Shown here one piece after another: positions 1-8,041 of a stretch of 64,000 nt of DNA (positions within the stretch are counted from its first letter, which is position 1; the number at the start of each line of letters is the position of its first letter). The notes beneath the pieces are model-generated. The model saw only the letters and a program-made list of their open reading frames with translations. It was not told where the DNA came from and ran no database searches. The position numbers and the translations under genes are program-made. The DNA is from Corynebacterium glyciniphilum AJ 3170 (GTDB lineage: Bacteria > Actinomycetota > Actinomycetes > Mycobacteriales > Mycobacteriaceae), in NCBI RefSeq assembly GCF_007673095.1, contig NZ_VDYZ01000008.1, positions 1 to 64,000 on the forward strand, written 5' to 3'.

Positions 1-50
1 CGGCTCGGGGTCAGCCACTTAGGGGGTCACACCGGCTCCCACACCAACCA

Positions 51-671
51 TCATCTACGCCACAACTGGGCCGCCACCGGCGCGGTCACGTTCTCCACGG
101 CCGCGGTACCCGCCCCCACACCGAGGCTCTGCCCCTGCACGATCACGTCCGGACGCCGGTCCTCCGGTAGTCCCTCAATCCGGTCGAGCACTTCCTGCAG
201 CAACGCTGTCGCGGAGGCCGCCGCGAGGTCGGGCCGCATCAGGTAGGCCACCGCCGAAGGGGTGCGGGCATAGCGGACGGACACGGTGGCGACGTCGCCG
301 TCGGCCCAGTCCTCCACGGCGTCGACCTGGTCCGGGTCGACCCAGCCGGAGCCGGTCGGCAGGGCGATCATCACCACGTCCTTGGCGAATCCCCCGTCCG
401 CGACGAGCGCGTCGACGGTCTCCCTCGCCGCGACATCGGCGTCCTTCCCGGGGTGGTCGCCGAAGACACGCACCGCGCCCACCGGGGAGGTCTCGGTGAG
501 GATGTCGCGGGGGTGCTGCATCAGCGGCCCCTCGTCGAAGGCCCACCATGCCGCCCCTGCCAGCGGTCCCGCTGCCTGCCACAGGATGAGCCCGATCAGG
601 AGCAGCACCCAGCGTCGTCGGGCGCGGGGGGTTTCCGATGTCGCCGGCGCCTGCACCCTGTCCTGCTGCAT
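51..671 (-). CDS. membrane-anchored alpha/beta hydrolase (Abhydrolase_9-like), apparently truncated
   Basis: The 206-residue product has one N-terminal membrane segment (about residues 18-40). It is followed by the start of an Abhydrolase_9 (PF10081-type) domain, shown by TGSGWVDPDQVDAVEDW, an RYARTPSAVAYL stretch and the serine-nucleophile elbow GQSLG. Family members usually continue well past the elbow with the catalytic Asp and His. This ORF stops only about 22 residues after it, so it is probably a truncated or frameshifted allele. Only 50 bases follow before the window edge, so the missing part cannot be looked for. The ATG overlaps the stop of the upstream phospholipase gene (ATGA), which indicates translational coupling. 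Specific substrate unknown. Confidence 0.6.
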   Translation of the reverse strand: MQQDRVQAPATSETPRARRRWVLLLIGLILWQAAGPLAGAAWWAFDEGPLMQHPRDILTETSPVGAVRVFGDHPGKDADVAARETVDALVADGGFAKDVVMIALPTGSGWVDPDQVDAVEDWADGDVATVSVRYARTPSAVAYLMRPDLAAASATALLQEVLDRIEGLPEDRRPDVIVQGQSLGVGAGTAAVENVTAPVAAQLWRR

Positions 672-1198
672 CACCACGGGAACCACTCCTCGACCGGGGC
701 GCCGTTGTGCTGCCGCAGGGTGTTGGCCGCGACGGCGGCGTGGGCGACGCCTGCCATCGCCCGGCATCCGGCGGCCCCGTCGCAGGATGCCCGCATCTGC
801 TCGGCCATCTGCCGGTCGAGGTCGCGGCGTGTGTGTTCCGGAATCGTCTCGCCGGTGCGGTCCGCGACCCGCAGCAGGTCGTACCCGAGGTCATGGGTCA
901 TGCACGCCGGTTCGAAGGAGGCCGGCAGCGGCACCGGCGACGAGCAGTCCCCGCCAGGGTTGGTGGCGTGCCCGTCCTGTGTGCCCGGCCGGTAACCGAG
1001 TTCGGCGACCAGGTCCTCCGGGAAGTAGGACGTCCCCGTCACACCCGCGGCGAGCGTGTCGGCGGCGGCGATCGCGCCGACGGTGCGTACGGCGGGGCTC
1101 GGCTCGGCCGCCGAACCGACGGGCGGGACGGCGGCCCCGACGACCAGGGCGGCAGCCACCAGGGAGGCGGAGGCGAGGATCCTTCTGCTGCGTGTCAT
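671..1198 (-). CDS. secreted prokaryotic phospholipase A2-like protein
   Basis: The 175-residue protein begins with a Sec-type signal (MTRSRRIL followed by an Ala/Val-rich core, likely cleaved near GSAAEP). The mature part has the prokaryotic PLA2 signature: GGDCSSPVPLP, then the His-Asp catalytic motif CMTHDLGYDLLR, then a helical region with paired cysteines (ASCDGAAGCRAMAG). Family knowledge predicts calcium-dependent release of fatty acids from phospholipids outside the cell. The ATG at 1198 was chosen because the signal peptide starts there; upstream codons read into a non-conserved leader. It is the first gene of a two-gene unit with the alpha/beta hydrolase. The 113-bp gap to the divergent kinase gene holds both promoters. 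Confidence 0.8.
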   Translation of the reverse strand: MTRSRRILASASLVAAALVVGAAVPPVGSAAEPSPAVRTVGAIAAADTLAAGVTGTSYFPEDLVAELGYRPGTQDGHATNPGGDCSSPVPLPASFEPACMTHDLGYDLLRVADRTGETIPEHTRRDLDRQMAEQMRASCDGAAGCRAMAGVAHAAVAANTLRQHNGAPVEEWFPW

Positions 1199-1311
1199 GG
1201 TCCGGAACGCTAGGGAGCGGGGTCCACCGCGGGGATCCCTCTGTGGAGTGATTGTGGATCTCACTCTCCAGGGGGATCCGGGTCACCCGCCCGCCGACTA
1301 GCGTCTCTTCC

Positions 1312-2544
1312 ATGAGACGCACGAAGAACCCGGCCTCCCCGACCCGCACGTCCCGTACCTCCCGCCTGGCCCCGGTGGTCCGTCCGGTGCGGAACGTGCT
1401 GGACCGTGCCGCCGCCCATGCCGGTGTTCCCCCGCTCGTCCTGTTCCTCGTGGTCGTCTTCACGGCGATCCTCTTCGCCGTCGCCTGGCCGACGTACTTC
1501 GTGACCCATTCACTGCACGCCGCGATCGTCCCGTTGCTGGCGGTGATGGGGACGTGGCCGGTGCTGGCGTCACTGTGGCGGCCCTGGCCGGCATGGCTGG
1601 CGGTGGCGCTGGCCTGCCTGGTGAGTGTGCCGCTGCGCACCGAGCCGGCGTTCATGCTCGGTTGGCCGGTGCCGTTCCACCTCGCCCTGGCGTTCACCCT
1701 GGCTGTGGTGGTGGTGCGCGGCTCACGTGACGCCGTCGCCGTCGCCCTGGCCGGCACCCTGGCGCTGATGCTGTTCAACCCCGGGGAGGTCGTCGTCGGG
1801 TGGATCGTGGGGACGCTGGTGTGGACGGTGGTGTGCCTGCTGCTCCGCTGGTTGCTGGCGTCCCGGCGGGACCTGCGCCGTGAGGAGACCCGGACCAGTG
1901 AGCAGTCCGAGATGCGGGTCATGGCCGAGGAACGCAACCGTCTGGCCCGGGACCTGCATGACGTCGTTGCACACCAGATGTCCATGATCGTGGTGCAGGC
2001 GCAGTCCGCCCCCTACCGTCTGCAGGGCGTCACCCCGGCGATCCATGCCGAGTTCGACTCCCTGTCCGACACCGCACGCGAAGCACTCAACCAGGTCCGC
2101 GAATTGCTCGGCGTGCTACGCAGCGACGCCGAGTCCGGGGCGACGACGCCGGTCGGCTCCGACCAGATCGGTCCGACACTGCAGGCGGCACGTCGGGCGG
2201 GGATGGACATCACCTGGACGATCGACCCTGCGGCAGCCACGCTCGACGACACGACCGGGATCGTCCTGCACCGGGTACTGCAGGAGTCCCTGTCGAACGC
2301 CTCCCGCCACGCCCCCGGTGGCACGGTGCTGGTCGACCTGTCCCTGCAGGACGGATGGGCGACGCTCACCGTGGACAACGGGCCGGCCACCGCCGGTGCC
2401 CTCGTCCCCCCGGAACACAGCGGTGGCGCGGGGATCCAGGGCATGTCCGCCCGCGTGCGCACCGTCGGCGGCACCTTCACAGCGCTTCCCGCCGCGGACG
2501 GCGGTTTCACCGTCACCGCCGGGGTCCCCCTCGGTGCCCGGTAA
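1312..2544 (+). CDS. NarL-type sensor histidine kinase
   Basis: A 410-residue membrane sensor kinase. About six hydrophobic segments lie between residues 40 and 185. A HisKA_3 dimerisation/phosphoacceptor box follows (ERNRLARDLHDVVAHQMS; His in RDLHD). Next comes a HATPase_c domain with an N-box (LQESLSNASRHA) and a G-box (GAGIQGMSARV). There is no recognisable extracytoplasmic sensor domain, so the signal probably acts on or within the membrane segments. The response regulator gene begins 10 nt downstream, so the pair forms one operon. Start chosen at the ATG before MRRTKNPAS, 113 bp from the divergent phospholipase gene. Target genes are unknown. Confidence 0.88.
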   Translation: MRRTKNPASPTRTSRTSRLAPVVRPVRNVLDRAAAHAGVPPLVLFLVVVFTAILFAVAWPTYFVTHSLHAAIVPLLAVMGTWPVLASLWRPWPAWLAVALACLVSVPLRTEPAFMLGWPVPFHLALAFTLAVVVVRGSRDAVAVALAGTLALMLFNPGEVVVGWIVGTLVWTVVCLLLRWLLASRRDLRREETRTSEQSEMRVMAEERNRLARDLHDVVAHQMSMIVVQAQSAPYRLQGVTPAIHAEFDSLSDTAREALNQVRELLGVLRSDAESGATTPVGSDQIGPTLQAARRAGMDITWTIDPAAATLDDTTGIVLHRVLQESLSNASRHAPGGTVLVDLSLQDGWATLTVDNGPATAGALVPPEHSGGAGIQGMSARVRTVGGTFTALPAADGGFTVTAGVPLGAR

Positions 2545-2554
2545 CGTGTCGGAC

Positions 2555-3226
2555 ATGACCGCGCAATCCGACACCACCGTGCTTGTCGTCGACGACCAGG
2601 CGATGGTGCGTCAGGGATTCGCCGCCCTGCTGAACTCACGTGAAGGGATCACCGCCGTCGGGGACGCCGCCGACGGCGCACAGGCGGTCGAGCAGGTGAC
2701 CCGTCTGCGCCCGGACGTGGTGTTCATGGACGTACGCATGCCGGTGATGGACGGGCTCGAGGCCGCCCGACGCATCCTGTCCCTCGGCCTGGACCCCGCC
2801 CCACGGATCATCATGCTCACCACGTTCGACCTCGACGACTACGTCTACGAGGCGCTGCGCATCGGCTGCTCGGGGTTCCTGCTGAAGGACGCGCCCGCCG
2901 ACGAGCTCGCACGGGCCGTCCGGCTGTCCGTCACCGGCGAGGCGCTGCTCGCCCCGACGGTCACCCGCCGCCTCATCGCCGACGCCGTCGCACGCTCGCC
3001 GCGCACCCCACCCCGTCGGGCGTCCACCGACATCGCGTCGCTGACGCCCCGGGAGCTCGAGACCGTCGAACAGATCGCGACGGGACGCTCCAACGCCGAG
3101 ATCGCCACCGCCCTGTTCATCTCGGAGGAGACGGTGAAGACGCACGTCCGGAAGGTGCTGCAGAAGCTGCAGCTACGCGACCGGGCTCAGGTCGTGGTCT
3201 TCGCCTACGAGAACGGGGTCGTCTGA
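2555..3226 (+). CDS. LuxR/NarL-family response regulator
   Basis: A 223-residue response regulator. The N-terminal receiver domain has the acidic pocket (VVDDQ), the phosphoacceptor Asp in VVFMDVRMPVMDG, the conserved Thr (IIMLTTFD) and Lys (FLLKDAPADEL). The C-terminal LuxR helix-turn-helix is LTPRELETVEQIATG to EETVKTHVRKVLQKL. It pairs with the kinase encoded just upstream. An in-frame GTG at 2546 is an alternative start. The last 54 nt overlap the convergent condensation-domain gene, an unusually long 3' overlap. Confidence 0.9.
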   Translation: MTAQSDTTVLVVDDQAMVRQGFAALLNSREGITAVGDAADGAQAVEQVTRLRPDVVFMDVRMPVMDGLEAARRILSLGLDPAPRIIMLTTFDLDDYVYEALRIGCSGFLLKDAPADELARAVRLSVTGEALLAPTVTRRLIADAVARSPRTPPRRASTDIASLTPRELETVEQIATGRSNAEIATALFISEETVKTHVRKVLQKLQLRDRAQVVVFAYENGVV

Positions 3227-4495
3227 CCCGCCTGCGACCGCGCGCAACCCCGTGGCGACCCGCTGTGCCCACTCCCCGACGTTCATCACCGCCGACGGTG
3301 TCCCCGGGTAGCGTACGCGCAGGTGCATACCGTCGTCGTTGAGAACGAACCACACCATCACCCCGGCGGTCCGGATCCACGCGGACACGTGCTGGGGACG
3401 GGCCTCCGCCGGCACCTGCACCGGCAGCCGACGGTTGTCCAACCACGACAGCGCGAACATGCCCGGGGTGTCGGGCATCCCTCCCCACGGCCGCAGCAAC
3501 GGTTCCAGCGGGTAGGAGCCCAGTGCGATGGCCTCGCGCACGGCCGTGTCGCAGTCGGACGGGTCGGTGGAGTCGCACTCCAGCACAGAGTTGGTGATGA
3601 ACCACCCCACCGAGTCCGCCCACCGTGCCGGGTCGTCCGCCGGCCCCCGACGGGAGTGGACAGGGAACACGGCACGCAGAGCACCGGCATGCATGTCCCG
3701 GTTGACCCTGGTCAGGACACTGACAGCCAACGGCAGCAGCCGGACGCCCCGTCGGGCGGCGACGGCCTCCAGGCGGGCCACCCCGTCCGCGTCCAGCACG
3801 TCGATGACCTCCACGACCTCGTCACGGGGCTCGGAGATGTCGCCGAGGCTCAGCGGGAAGACCGGCATCTCCCCGTCACGGGTGTCCATGATCCTGCGCC
3901 ACCGGTCACGAATGTCGTCCGGGGCCGGTGGCAGGGCCTCCAGGGCCCGGGTGTGCTCGGCGAAGGACGGCACCGGTGCGAGCTCGTCGCCGTCGTCCAA
4001 CGCGGCGAGCATGTCACGTACCAGTACCAGCAACGACCAGGCGTCCGCGTGACTGTGGTCCAGGCCGATCACCGCTGTGCAGGTGCCGTCGCCGTGGTCC
4101 ACGACCGCCAGGCGGTGGGACGGTGTCCCGAAAGGCTCGCAGGCCACGTCGAACACGCCCCTCAGGACGGTGCGGGGGTCCGAGGTGCCGTCGCCGACAC
4201 GCTCCCACCGTCCCCCGGTGAACTCCACGGGGTGAACCCGTACCTGCGCGCCCTCCTGCCGCAGGACGGTGCGCAATGTCCCGTGACGCTGCACCACCCG
4301 CCGCCATGCCTCGGCGAGGCGTCCCCGCCCCACCGGCGGCACGGCGAAGGCCACGGCCATCCAACTTCCCGGACGGGACCCCGCGGCAGCATGCCTGGCC
4401 TGGTCGAAGGAGGGGGTGCTCCCGGCAGCGTCACTGCCTGGGGCGGCGGCCACGGTGGGTTCGAACACGTGCACCTGCCCTGCGGCGAGCTCCAT
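3173..4495 (-). CDS. stand-alone condensation-domain acyltransferase (PapA-like)
   Basis: A 440-residue protein with the chloramphenicol-acetyltransferase/condensation fold. The HxxxD catalytic motif is seen as DHSHADAWS (about residue 165), a variant of HHxxxDG with the first His replaced by Asp and the Gly by Ala. A floor-loop-like motif SVGWFITNSVL lies near residue 325. Similar single-domain enzymes esterify lipids or polyketides in mycobacteria (PapA family), but no PKS or NRPS gene is visible here. The start MELAAGQ (4495) is preferred; ATG 4519 in frame is possible. It is divergent from a hydrolase gene 68 bp away, which suggests joint function. Substrates unknown. Confidence 0.7.
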   Translation of the reverse strand: MELAAGQVHVFEPTVAAAPGSDAAGSTPSFDQARHAAAGSRPGSWMAVAFAVPPVGRGRLAEAWRRVVQRHGTLRTVLRQEGAQVRVHPVEFTGGRWERVGDGTSDPRTVLRGVFDVACEPFGTPSHRLAVVDHGDGTCTAVIGLDHSHADAWSLLVLVRDMLAALDDGDELAPVPSFAEHTRALEALPPAPDDIRDRWRRIMDTRDGEMPVFPLSLGDISEPRDEVVEVIDVLDADGVARLEAVAARRGVRLLPLAVSVLTRVNRDMHAGALRAVFPVHSRRGPADDPARWADSVGWFITNSVLECDSTDPSDCDTAVREAIALGSYPLEPLLRPWGGMPDTPGMFALSWLDNRRLPVQVPAEARPQHVSAWIRTAGVMVWFVLNDDGMHLRVRYPGTPSAVMNVGEWAQRVATGLRAVAGGSDDPVLVGEDHDLSPVA

Positions 4496-4563
4496 ACGGG
4501 CTACAGTTGTCAGTCTCATACCCACGGACGATAGGGCCGTGGGATTACGTACGGATTTCCTGC

Positions 4564-5358
4564 ATGAGTCACGCATTAGACACCCTCGCCCACGACATCT
4601 GGGGCCCCGTCGACGGCACCCCGGTCGTCCAGCTCCACGGGCTGACGTCCAGCCGCGCCCGCGACGTCGCCCTCGGACTCGACCTCACCGCAGGTCAGGA
4701 CGCGCTGCGCGTCCTGCGCTATGACGCCCGCGGACACGGCCGGTCACCGGGGCCCGAATATCCCGCGGCCTACCGGTGGGCCGCGCTGGCGAAGGACCTG
4801 GAGCACGTCAGCGAGGAGTTCTCCCCCGACGCGCCGGTCCACGCCGTCGGTCAGTCCATGGGTGCGGCGACGATCCTGACCTCTGCGGCGGCGGGGAAGA
4901 GCTACGCCTCCATGACGCTGTGCATTCCCCCGACGGCATGGGAACTGCGCGGTGACCGGGCCGGCATGTACGAACGCTCCGCCCGGTTCGTCGAGGACCA
5001 CGGGCTGGCCGCCTATGCCGAGACCACCCGTGCCGAACCCGCCCCGCCGGCACGCAGCACGGAAGTGCCGTTCACCATGCCGGACGTCCCGGAGGCCCTG
5101 TTGCCCACGGTTTTCCGTGGCGCCGCGGGCAATGACCTGCCCTCCCGGGACCGCATCGCCGCCCTCGGCGAACGGCGTATCCCGACCCTCATCCTGGCGT
5201 GGATCGGCGACCCGGCGCATCCGGTGGCCGTGGCCGAGGAACTCCATGCTCTCCTGCCGGGGTCACAGCTGCTGACCGCCTACTCTCCGCAGGACGTGGC
5301 CCGGTGGCCCGACGTCATCGGCGCCTTCATGCACACCGCCGCGAAGTTCCGTCGCTGA
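4564..5358 (+). CDS. alpha/beta-fold hydrolase
   Basis: A 264-residue cytoplasmic protein. The oxyanion region is VVQLHGLTSSRARD, the strand-4 motif YDARGHGRSPGP, and the nucleophile elbow GQSMG (Ser near residue 98). A late acidic residue sits in ILAWIGDPAHPVAV. The classic C-terminal catalytic His is not clear: the end reads PQDVARWPDVIGAFMHT, so activity is less certain. ATG 4564 was chosen because homology to the fold starts right after it. It is divergent from the condensation-domain acyltransferase, so it may act on the same ester product, but that is inference. Confidence 0.72.
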   Translation: MSHALDTLAHDIWGPVDGTPVVQLHGLTSSRARDVALGLDLTAGQDALRVLRYDARGHGRSPGPEYPAAYRWAALAKDLEHVSEEFSPDAPVHAVGQSMGAATILTSAAAGKSYASMTLCIPPTAWELRGDRAGMYERSARFVEDHGLAAYAETTRAEPAPPARSTEVPFTMPDVPEALLPTVFRGAAGNDLPSRDRIAALGERRIPTLILAWIGDPAHPVAVAEELHALLPGSQLLTAYSPQDVARWPDVIGAFMHTAAKFRR

Positions 5359-5372
5359 GGTGGACGCCCGGA

Positions 5373-5421
5373 CAGAGGCCTGGGGTTGGTCCTGTCGGGA
5401 AAAACCAACCGGAGGTCTCTG
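5373..5421 (+). terminator. imperfect hairpin after the hydrolase gene
   Basis: Arms 5373-5390 and 5404-5421 pair at 15 of 18 positions around a 13-nt loop. It starts 14 nt after the hydrolase stop codon. There is no clear T run after it, so termination is plausible rather than shown. Confidence 0.35.
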
Positions 5422-5437
5422 TGCCGGGAACGAAACG

Positions 5438-5473
5438 AAGCCCCCGGGTCAGATTTCTCTGGCCCGGGGGCTT
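5438..5473 (-). terminator. Rho-independent-type terminator of tRNA-Arg copy 1
   Basis: A perfect 11-bp G+C-rich stem (5438-5448 with 5463-5473) and a 14-nt loop lie directly downstream of the minus-strand tRNA-Arg gene. A T-containing tract (TTCGTTTCG) follows on that strand. Confidence 0.6.
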
Positions 5474-5479
5474 CCCGTG

Positions 5480-5552
5480 TGCGCCCGGAGGGATTCGAAC
5501 CCCCAACCTTCTGATCCGTAGTCAGATGCTCTATCCGTTGAGCTACGGGCGC
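5480..5552 (-). tRNA. tRNA-Arg(ACG), copy 1
   Basis: A 73-nt cloverleaf: acceptor stem GCGCCCG/CGGGCGC with discriminator A, T-arm GGTTCGAATCC, and anticodon loop CTACGGA giving anticodon ACG (arginine CGN codons, A34 expected to be converted to inosine). CCA is not encoded. It is identical to the copy at 6497-6569. Confidence 0.96.
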
Positions 5553-5628
5553 GCCGCTGCATCTCTGCAACGAGACTACAGCCTACACGCCGACCTGGAA
5601 AGCGCCAAAGCACCAGGTTGGCATCCGT

Positions 5629-6390
5629 TTACACCACCTTGGACACGAGTTTCAGCGGCATGACCTTGAGCACCGGGCCGATCAACCGCCAGGGCCAGCC
5701 CGGCACGAGCGACCGGCGCTTCCGTGACTCGATCGCCGCCATCATGGAGCGCACCCCGGTCTGCGTGTCGACCATGAAGCGGGTCTTCTGCTCGACCTTC
5801 TCGTTCATCTCCGAGCGGATGTACCCGGGCAGTAGGACGGTCACGTCGACGGGCACGCCGGACGCCAGCATCTCCGACTGCAGCCCCTCTCCCAGGTTCG
5901 CCACGAATGCCTTCGTCGCCCCGTAGGTCGTCATGGCCTTACGGTTACCGCGCAGGGCGGTCACCGAGGAGACGAGGACGAGGTGACCGGCGTTCTTCGC
6001 GCGGAAGATCTCCATGGCCGCCTCCGCCTGCGCCAGAGCACCCAGGGCGTTGGTCGTGGCGGTCTCCCGGTTCGCCTCCGGCTGCCCGGACCCGATCTTG
6101 CGTCCCTTACCCAGGCCGGCGTTGACGACAATGCGGTCGAGACCCCCGGCAGCATCGTCCTCCGCCTGCTGAAAGACGGTGCGCACCGCGTCCGGGTCGG
6201 TCACGTCCAGCGCATAGGTACGCACCGAGACGCCGGGGCAGGACGAGGTGATCTCGGCGGACAGTTCGTCGAGCCGGTCCGTCCTGCGGGCGCAGAGGGC
6301 GAGGTCGTGGCCGAGGGCGGCGGACTGGCGGGCGAGTTCGGCTCCGAGCCCGGAGCTGGCACCGGTGATCAGTGTGGTGAAAGGGGTCAT
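5629..6390 (-). CDS. short-chain dehydrogenase/reductase
   Basis: A 253-residue classical SDR. The NAD(P)-binding motif is TGASSGLG at the N terminus, with ALDVTDPDA and VNAGLG. The catalytic Ser lies in LVLVSSVTALRG and the YxxxK pair in TTYGATKAFV. The arginines after strand 2 (CARRTDR) suggest NADP(H) preference. The C terminus (PWRLIGPVLKVMPLKLV) is basic and hydrophobic. ATG 6390 begins right at the Rossmann strand. The gene lies between two identical tRNA-Arg genes, and each tRNA has its own hairpin. Substrate unknown. Confidence 0.82.
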   Translation of the reverse strand: MTPFTTLITGASSGLGAELARQSAALGHDLALCARRTDRLDELSAEITSSCPGVSVRTYALDVTDPDAVRTVFQQAEDDAAGGLDRIVVNAGLGKGRKIGSGQPEANRETATTNALGALAQAEAAMEIFRAKNAGHLVLVSSVTALRGNRKAMTTYGATKAFVANLGEGLQSEMLASGVPVDVTVLLPGYIRSEMNEKVEQKTRFMVDTQTGVRSMMAAIESRKRRSLVPGWPWRLIGPVLKVMPLKLVSKVV

Positions 6391-6436
6391 AGGGCGACGG
6401 TAGCAGCGCTCCCCTCGCCCACGGAGCGGAATCGAG

Positions 6437-6482
6437 TGAGCCCCCTGTCCGCGATGCCGAAACATCGCTGACAGGGGGCTCA
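6437..6482 (-). terminator. long hairpin downstream of tRNA-Arg copy 2
   Basis: A 13-bp outer stem (6437-6449 with 6470-6482), one mismatch, then a 6-bp inner stem (6451-6456 with 6463-6468) lie 15 nt after the tRNA on its own strand. Probably the tRNA terminator. It also separates the tRNA from the SDR gene. Confidence 0.6.
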
Positions 6483-6496
6483 ACCCAAGAAAAGCG

Positions 6497-6569
6497 TGCG
6501 CCCGGAGGGATTCGAACCCCCAACCTTCTGATCCGTAGTCAGATGCTCTATCCGTTGAGCTACGGGCGC
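6497..6569 (-). tRNA. tRNA-Arg(ACG), copy 2
   Basis: Same 73-nt sequence as the copy at 5480-5552, with anticodon ACG in loop CTACGGA and no encoded CCA. The identity includes one or two flanking bases on each side, giving direct repeats about 1 kb apart. Confidence 0.96.
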
Positions 6570-6747
6570 GACGCTGTTTCCAGCGACTCCAGAATCCCCG
6601 GCACACCACCAGACGGGACGTGTCACGCGATCCCGGGGTACACCACACACCCCGTATAGCGGGACCGCGCCCTGAATGTCCGGTAACTCACCACAAGAAC
6701 CGGACGGCTGACGACACGTCCTCACGAAAAGCCTGAGGAAACTGAAG

Positions 6748-6839
6748 TGGCGGAGGCGAGAGGATTTGAACCTCCGGTCCGCCGTTAAGCAGACAACTCA
6801 TTAGCAGTGAGTCCCATTCGGCCGCTCTGGCACGCCTCC
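6748..6839 (-). tRNA. tRNA-Ser(GCT)
   Basis: Class II tRNA with a long variable arm. The acceptor stem is GGAGGCG/CGCCTCC with discriminator G, the anticodon loop CTGCTAA gives anticodon GCT (AGC/AGT codons), and the T-arm is GGTTCAAATCC. The 3' CCA is encoded at 6748-6750, unlike the two nearby tRNA-Arg genes. Confidence 0.95.
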
Positions 6840-6923
6840 ATGCCGTCACGTGTGACGACGCATCGAACGATACATCAGGCCCCCGCATCAGATCAAAATC
6901 ACCCGGAGACTAGGCTGAAACCC

Positions 6924-8006
6924 ATGATCCGTGCCGACCTTTCCACCCTGCCCCCGTACGTCCCCGGCAGCCCCAACGGACTTCCGCTGAAGCTGTCCAG
7001 CAACGAGTCGTCGCTCGGCCCGTTGCCGGGGGTCACCCGCGCGGCAGCGGAGGCGCTGGCCAGCGCGAACCGTTACCCGGACATGGTCGCCTATGAACTG
7101 CGCAGCACCATCGCCGACTGGCTGGCAGGCCCGTCGTCGCTGCTCCTGGACGCCGAGAACATCGCCGTGGGTGCCGGCTCCTCCGCCCTGATCCAGCAGG
7201 CCGTCCAGGCGACGTGCCGCGGCGGCGAGGTCGGCGACGAGGTCGTCTACCCGTGGCGCAGTTTCGAGGCCTACCCCATCCTCGCCCGGGTTGCCGGCGC
7301 CGAGGCCGTGGAGGTTCCGCTGACCCCGGACCACCGCAACGACCTCCCCGGCCTGGCCGCAGCGGTCACGGAGAAGACGCGTCTGGTGATCGTCTGCAAC
7401 CCCAACAACCCCTCGGGCACGACGGTGACACGTGAGGAACTCATCACCTTCCTCAACGCCGTCCCGTCCGAGGTCCAGGTCCTGCTGGACGAGGCGTACG
7501 TGGAGTACGTCCGCGAAGACGGGTTCCCCGACGGGCTGGGCCTGCTCGCCGACTACCCGAATCTTGCGGTCGCGCGGACGTTCTCTAAGGCCTACGGACT
7601 GGCGGGCCTGCGTGTCGGTTACCTGGTCGGTCGCGCCGAGTTCATCGAGGCGGTGAACAAGGTGTGCATCCCGTTCAGCGTCAACGCCGTCGCGCAGGCC
7701 GCCGCGGTGGCGAGCATCGGGGCGAAGGACGAACTGCTCGCCCGCACGGACGAGACAGTGGCCCAGCGCACCCGCGTCCTGGAGCACATCCCGGAGGACT
7801 GGCGGATCGGGTCAGAAGCCAACTTCGTGTGGCTTGACCTCGGGGAGCGGGCACGCGCCTTCGAGGAGGCGATCGCCGGGTACGGCATCGCCGTGCGTTG
7901 TTTCGACGGGGAGGGCGTGCGTGTCACCGTGACCGACGCCGCCGAGACCGATGTCGTCGTCGAGGCGCTGGACGCCCTGGCGCCGGAGTTCTTCCCACGA
8001 CGGTAA
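6924..8006 (+). CDS. pat: aromatic/histidinol-phosphate-type aminotransferase
   Basis: A 360-residue class II PLP aminotransferase of the HisC group. Motifs in order: KLSSNESSLGP near the N terminus, VIVCNPNNPSGT, the PLP-phosphate Asp in LLDEAYVEY, the Schiff-base Lys in TFSKAYGLAGLRVGY, and the substrate-carboxylate Arg in GVRVTV. There is no his operon around it, and Corynebacterium genomes carry such a separate gene (Pat) for phenylalanine/tyrosine synthesis, so an aromatic aminotransferase is favoured over HisC. It starts 85 bp beyond the divergent tRNA-Ser. An OHCU-decarboxylase-like gene follows after 35 bp. Confidence 0.82.
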   Translation: MIRADLSTLPPYVPGSPNGLPLKLSSNESSLGPLPGVTRAAAEALASANRYPDMVAYELRSTIADWLAGPSSLLLDAENIAVGAGSSALIQQAVQATCRGGEVGDEVVYPWRSFEAYPILARVAGAEAVEVPLTPDHRNDLPGLAAAVTEKTRLVIVCNPNNPSGTTVTREELITFLNAVPSEVQVLLDEAYVEYVREDGFPDGLGLLADYPNLAVARTFSKAYGLAGLRVGYLVGRAEFIEAVNKVCIPFSVNAVAQAAAVASIGAKDELLARTDETVAQRTRVLEHIPEDWRIGSEANFVWLDLGERARAFEEAIAGYGIAVRCFDGEGVRVTVTDAAETDVVVEALDALAPEFFPRR

Positions 8007-8041
8007 CCGCCCGGAAACACCCCCGGGCGAGGATGGGCACC

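Noticed and set aside
891..1985. Long minus-strand ORF (364 codons) across the phospholipase and kinase genes
   Set aside because: It reads Thr/Arg/Ser-rich non-protein-like sequence antisense to the clear kinase motifs, as expected from high-GC shadow frames.
3323..4534. 403-codon plus-strand ORF opposite the condensation-domain gene
   Set aside because: Composition is low-complexity His/Arg/Gly/Val and no domain is visible; the minus strand carries the acyltransferase motifs.
5480..6570. tRNA-Arg repeats as att sites of an integrated element
   Set aside because: Only one SDR gene lies between them and there is no integrase; full-length tRNA duplication is simpler.
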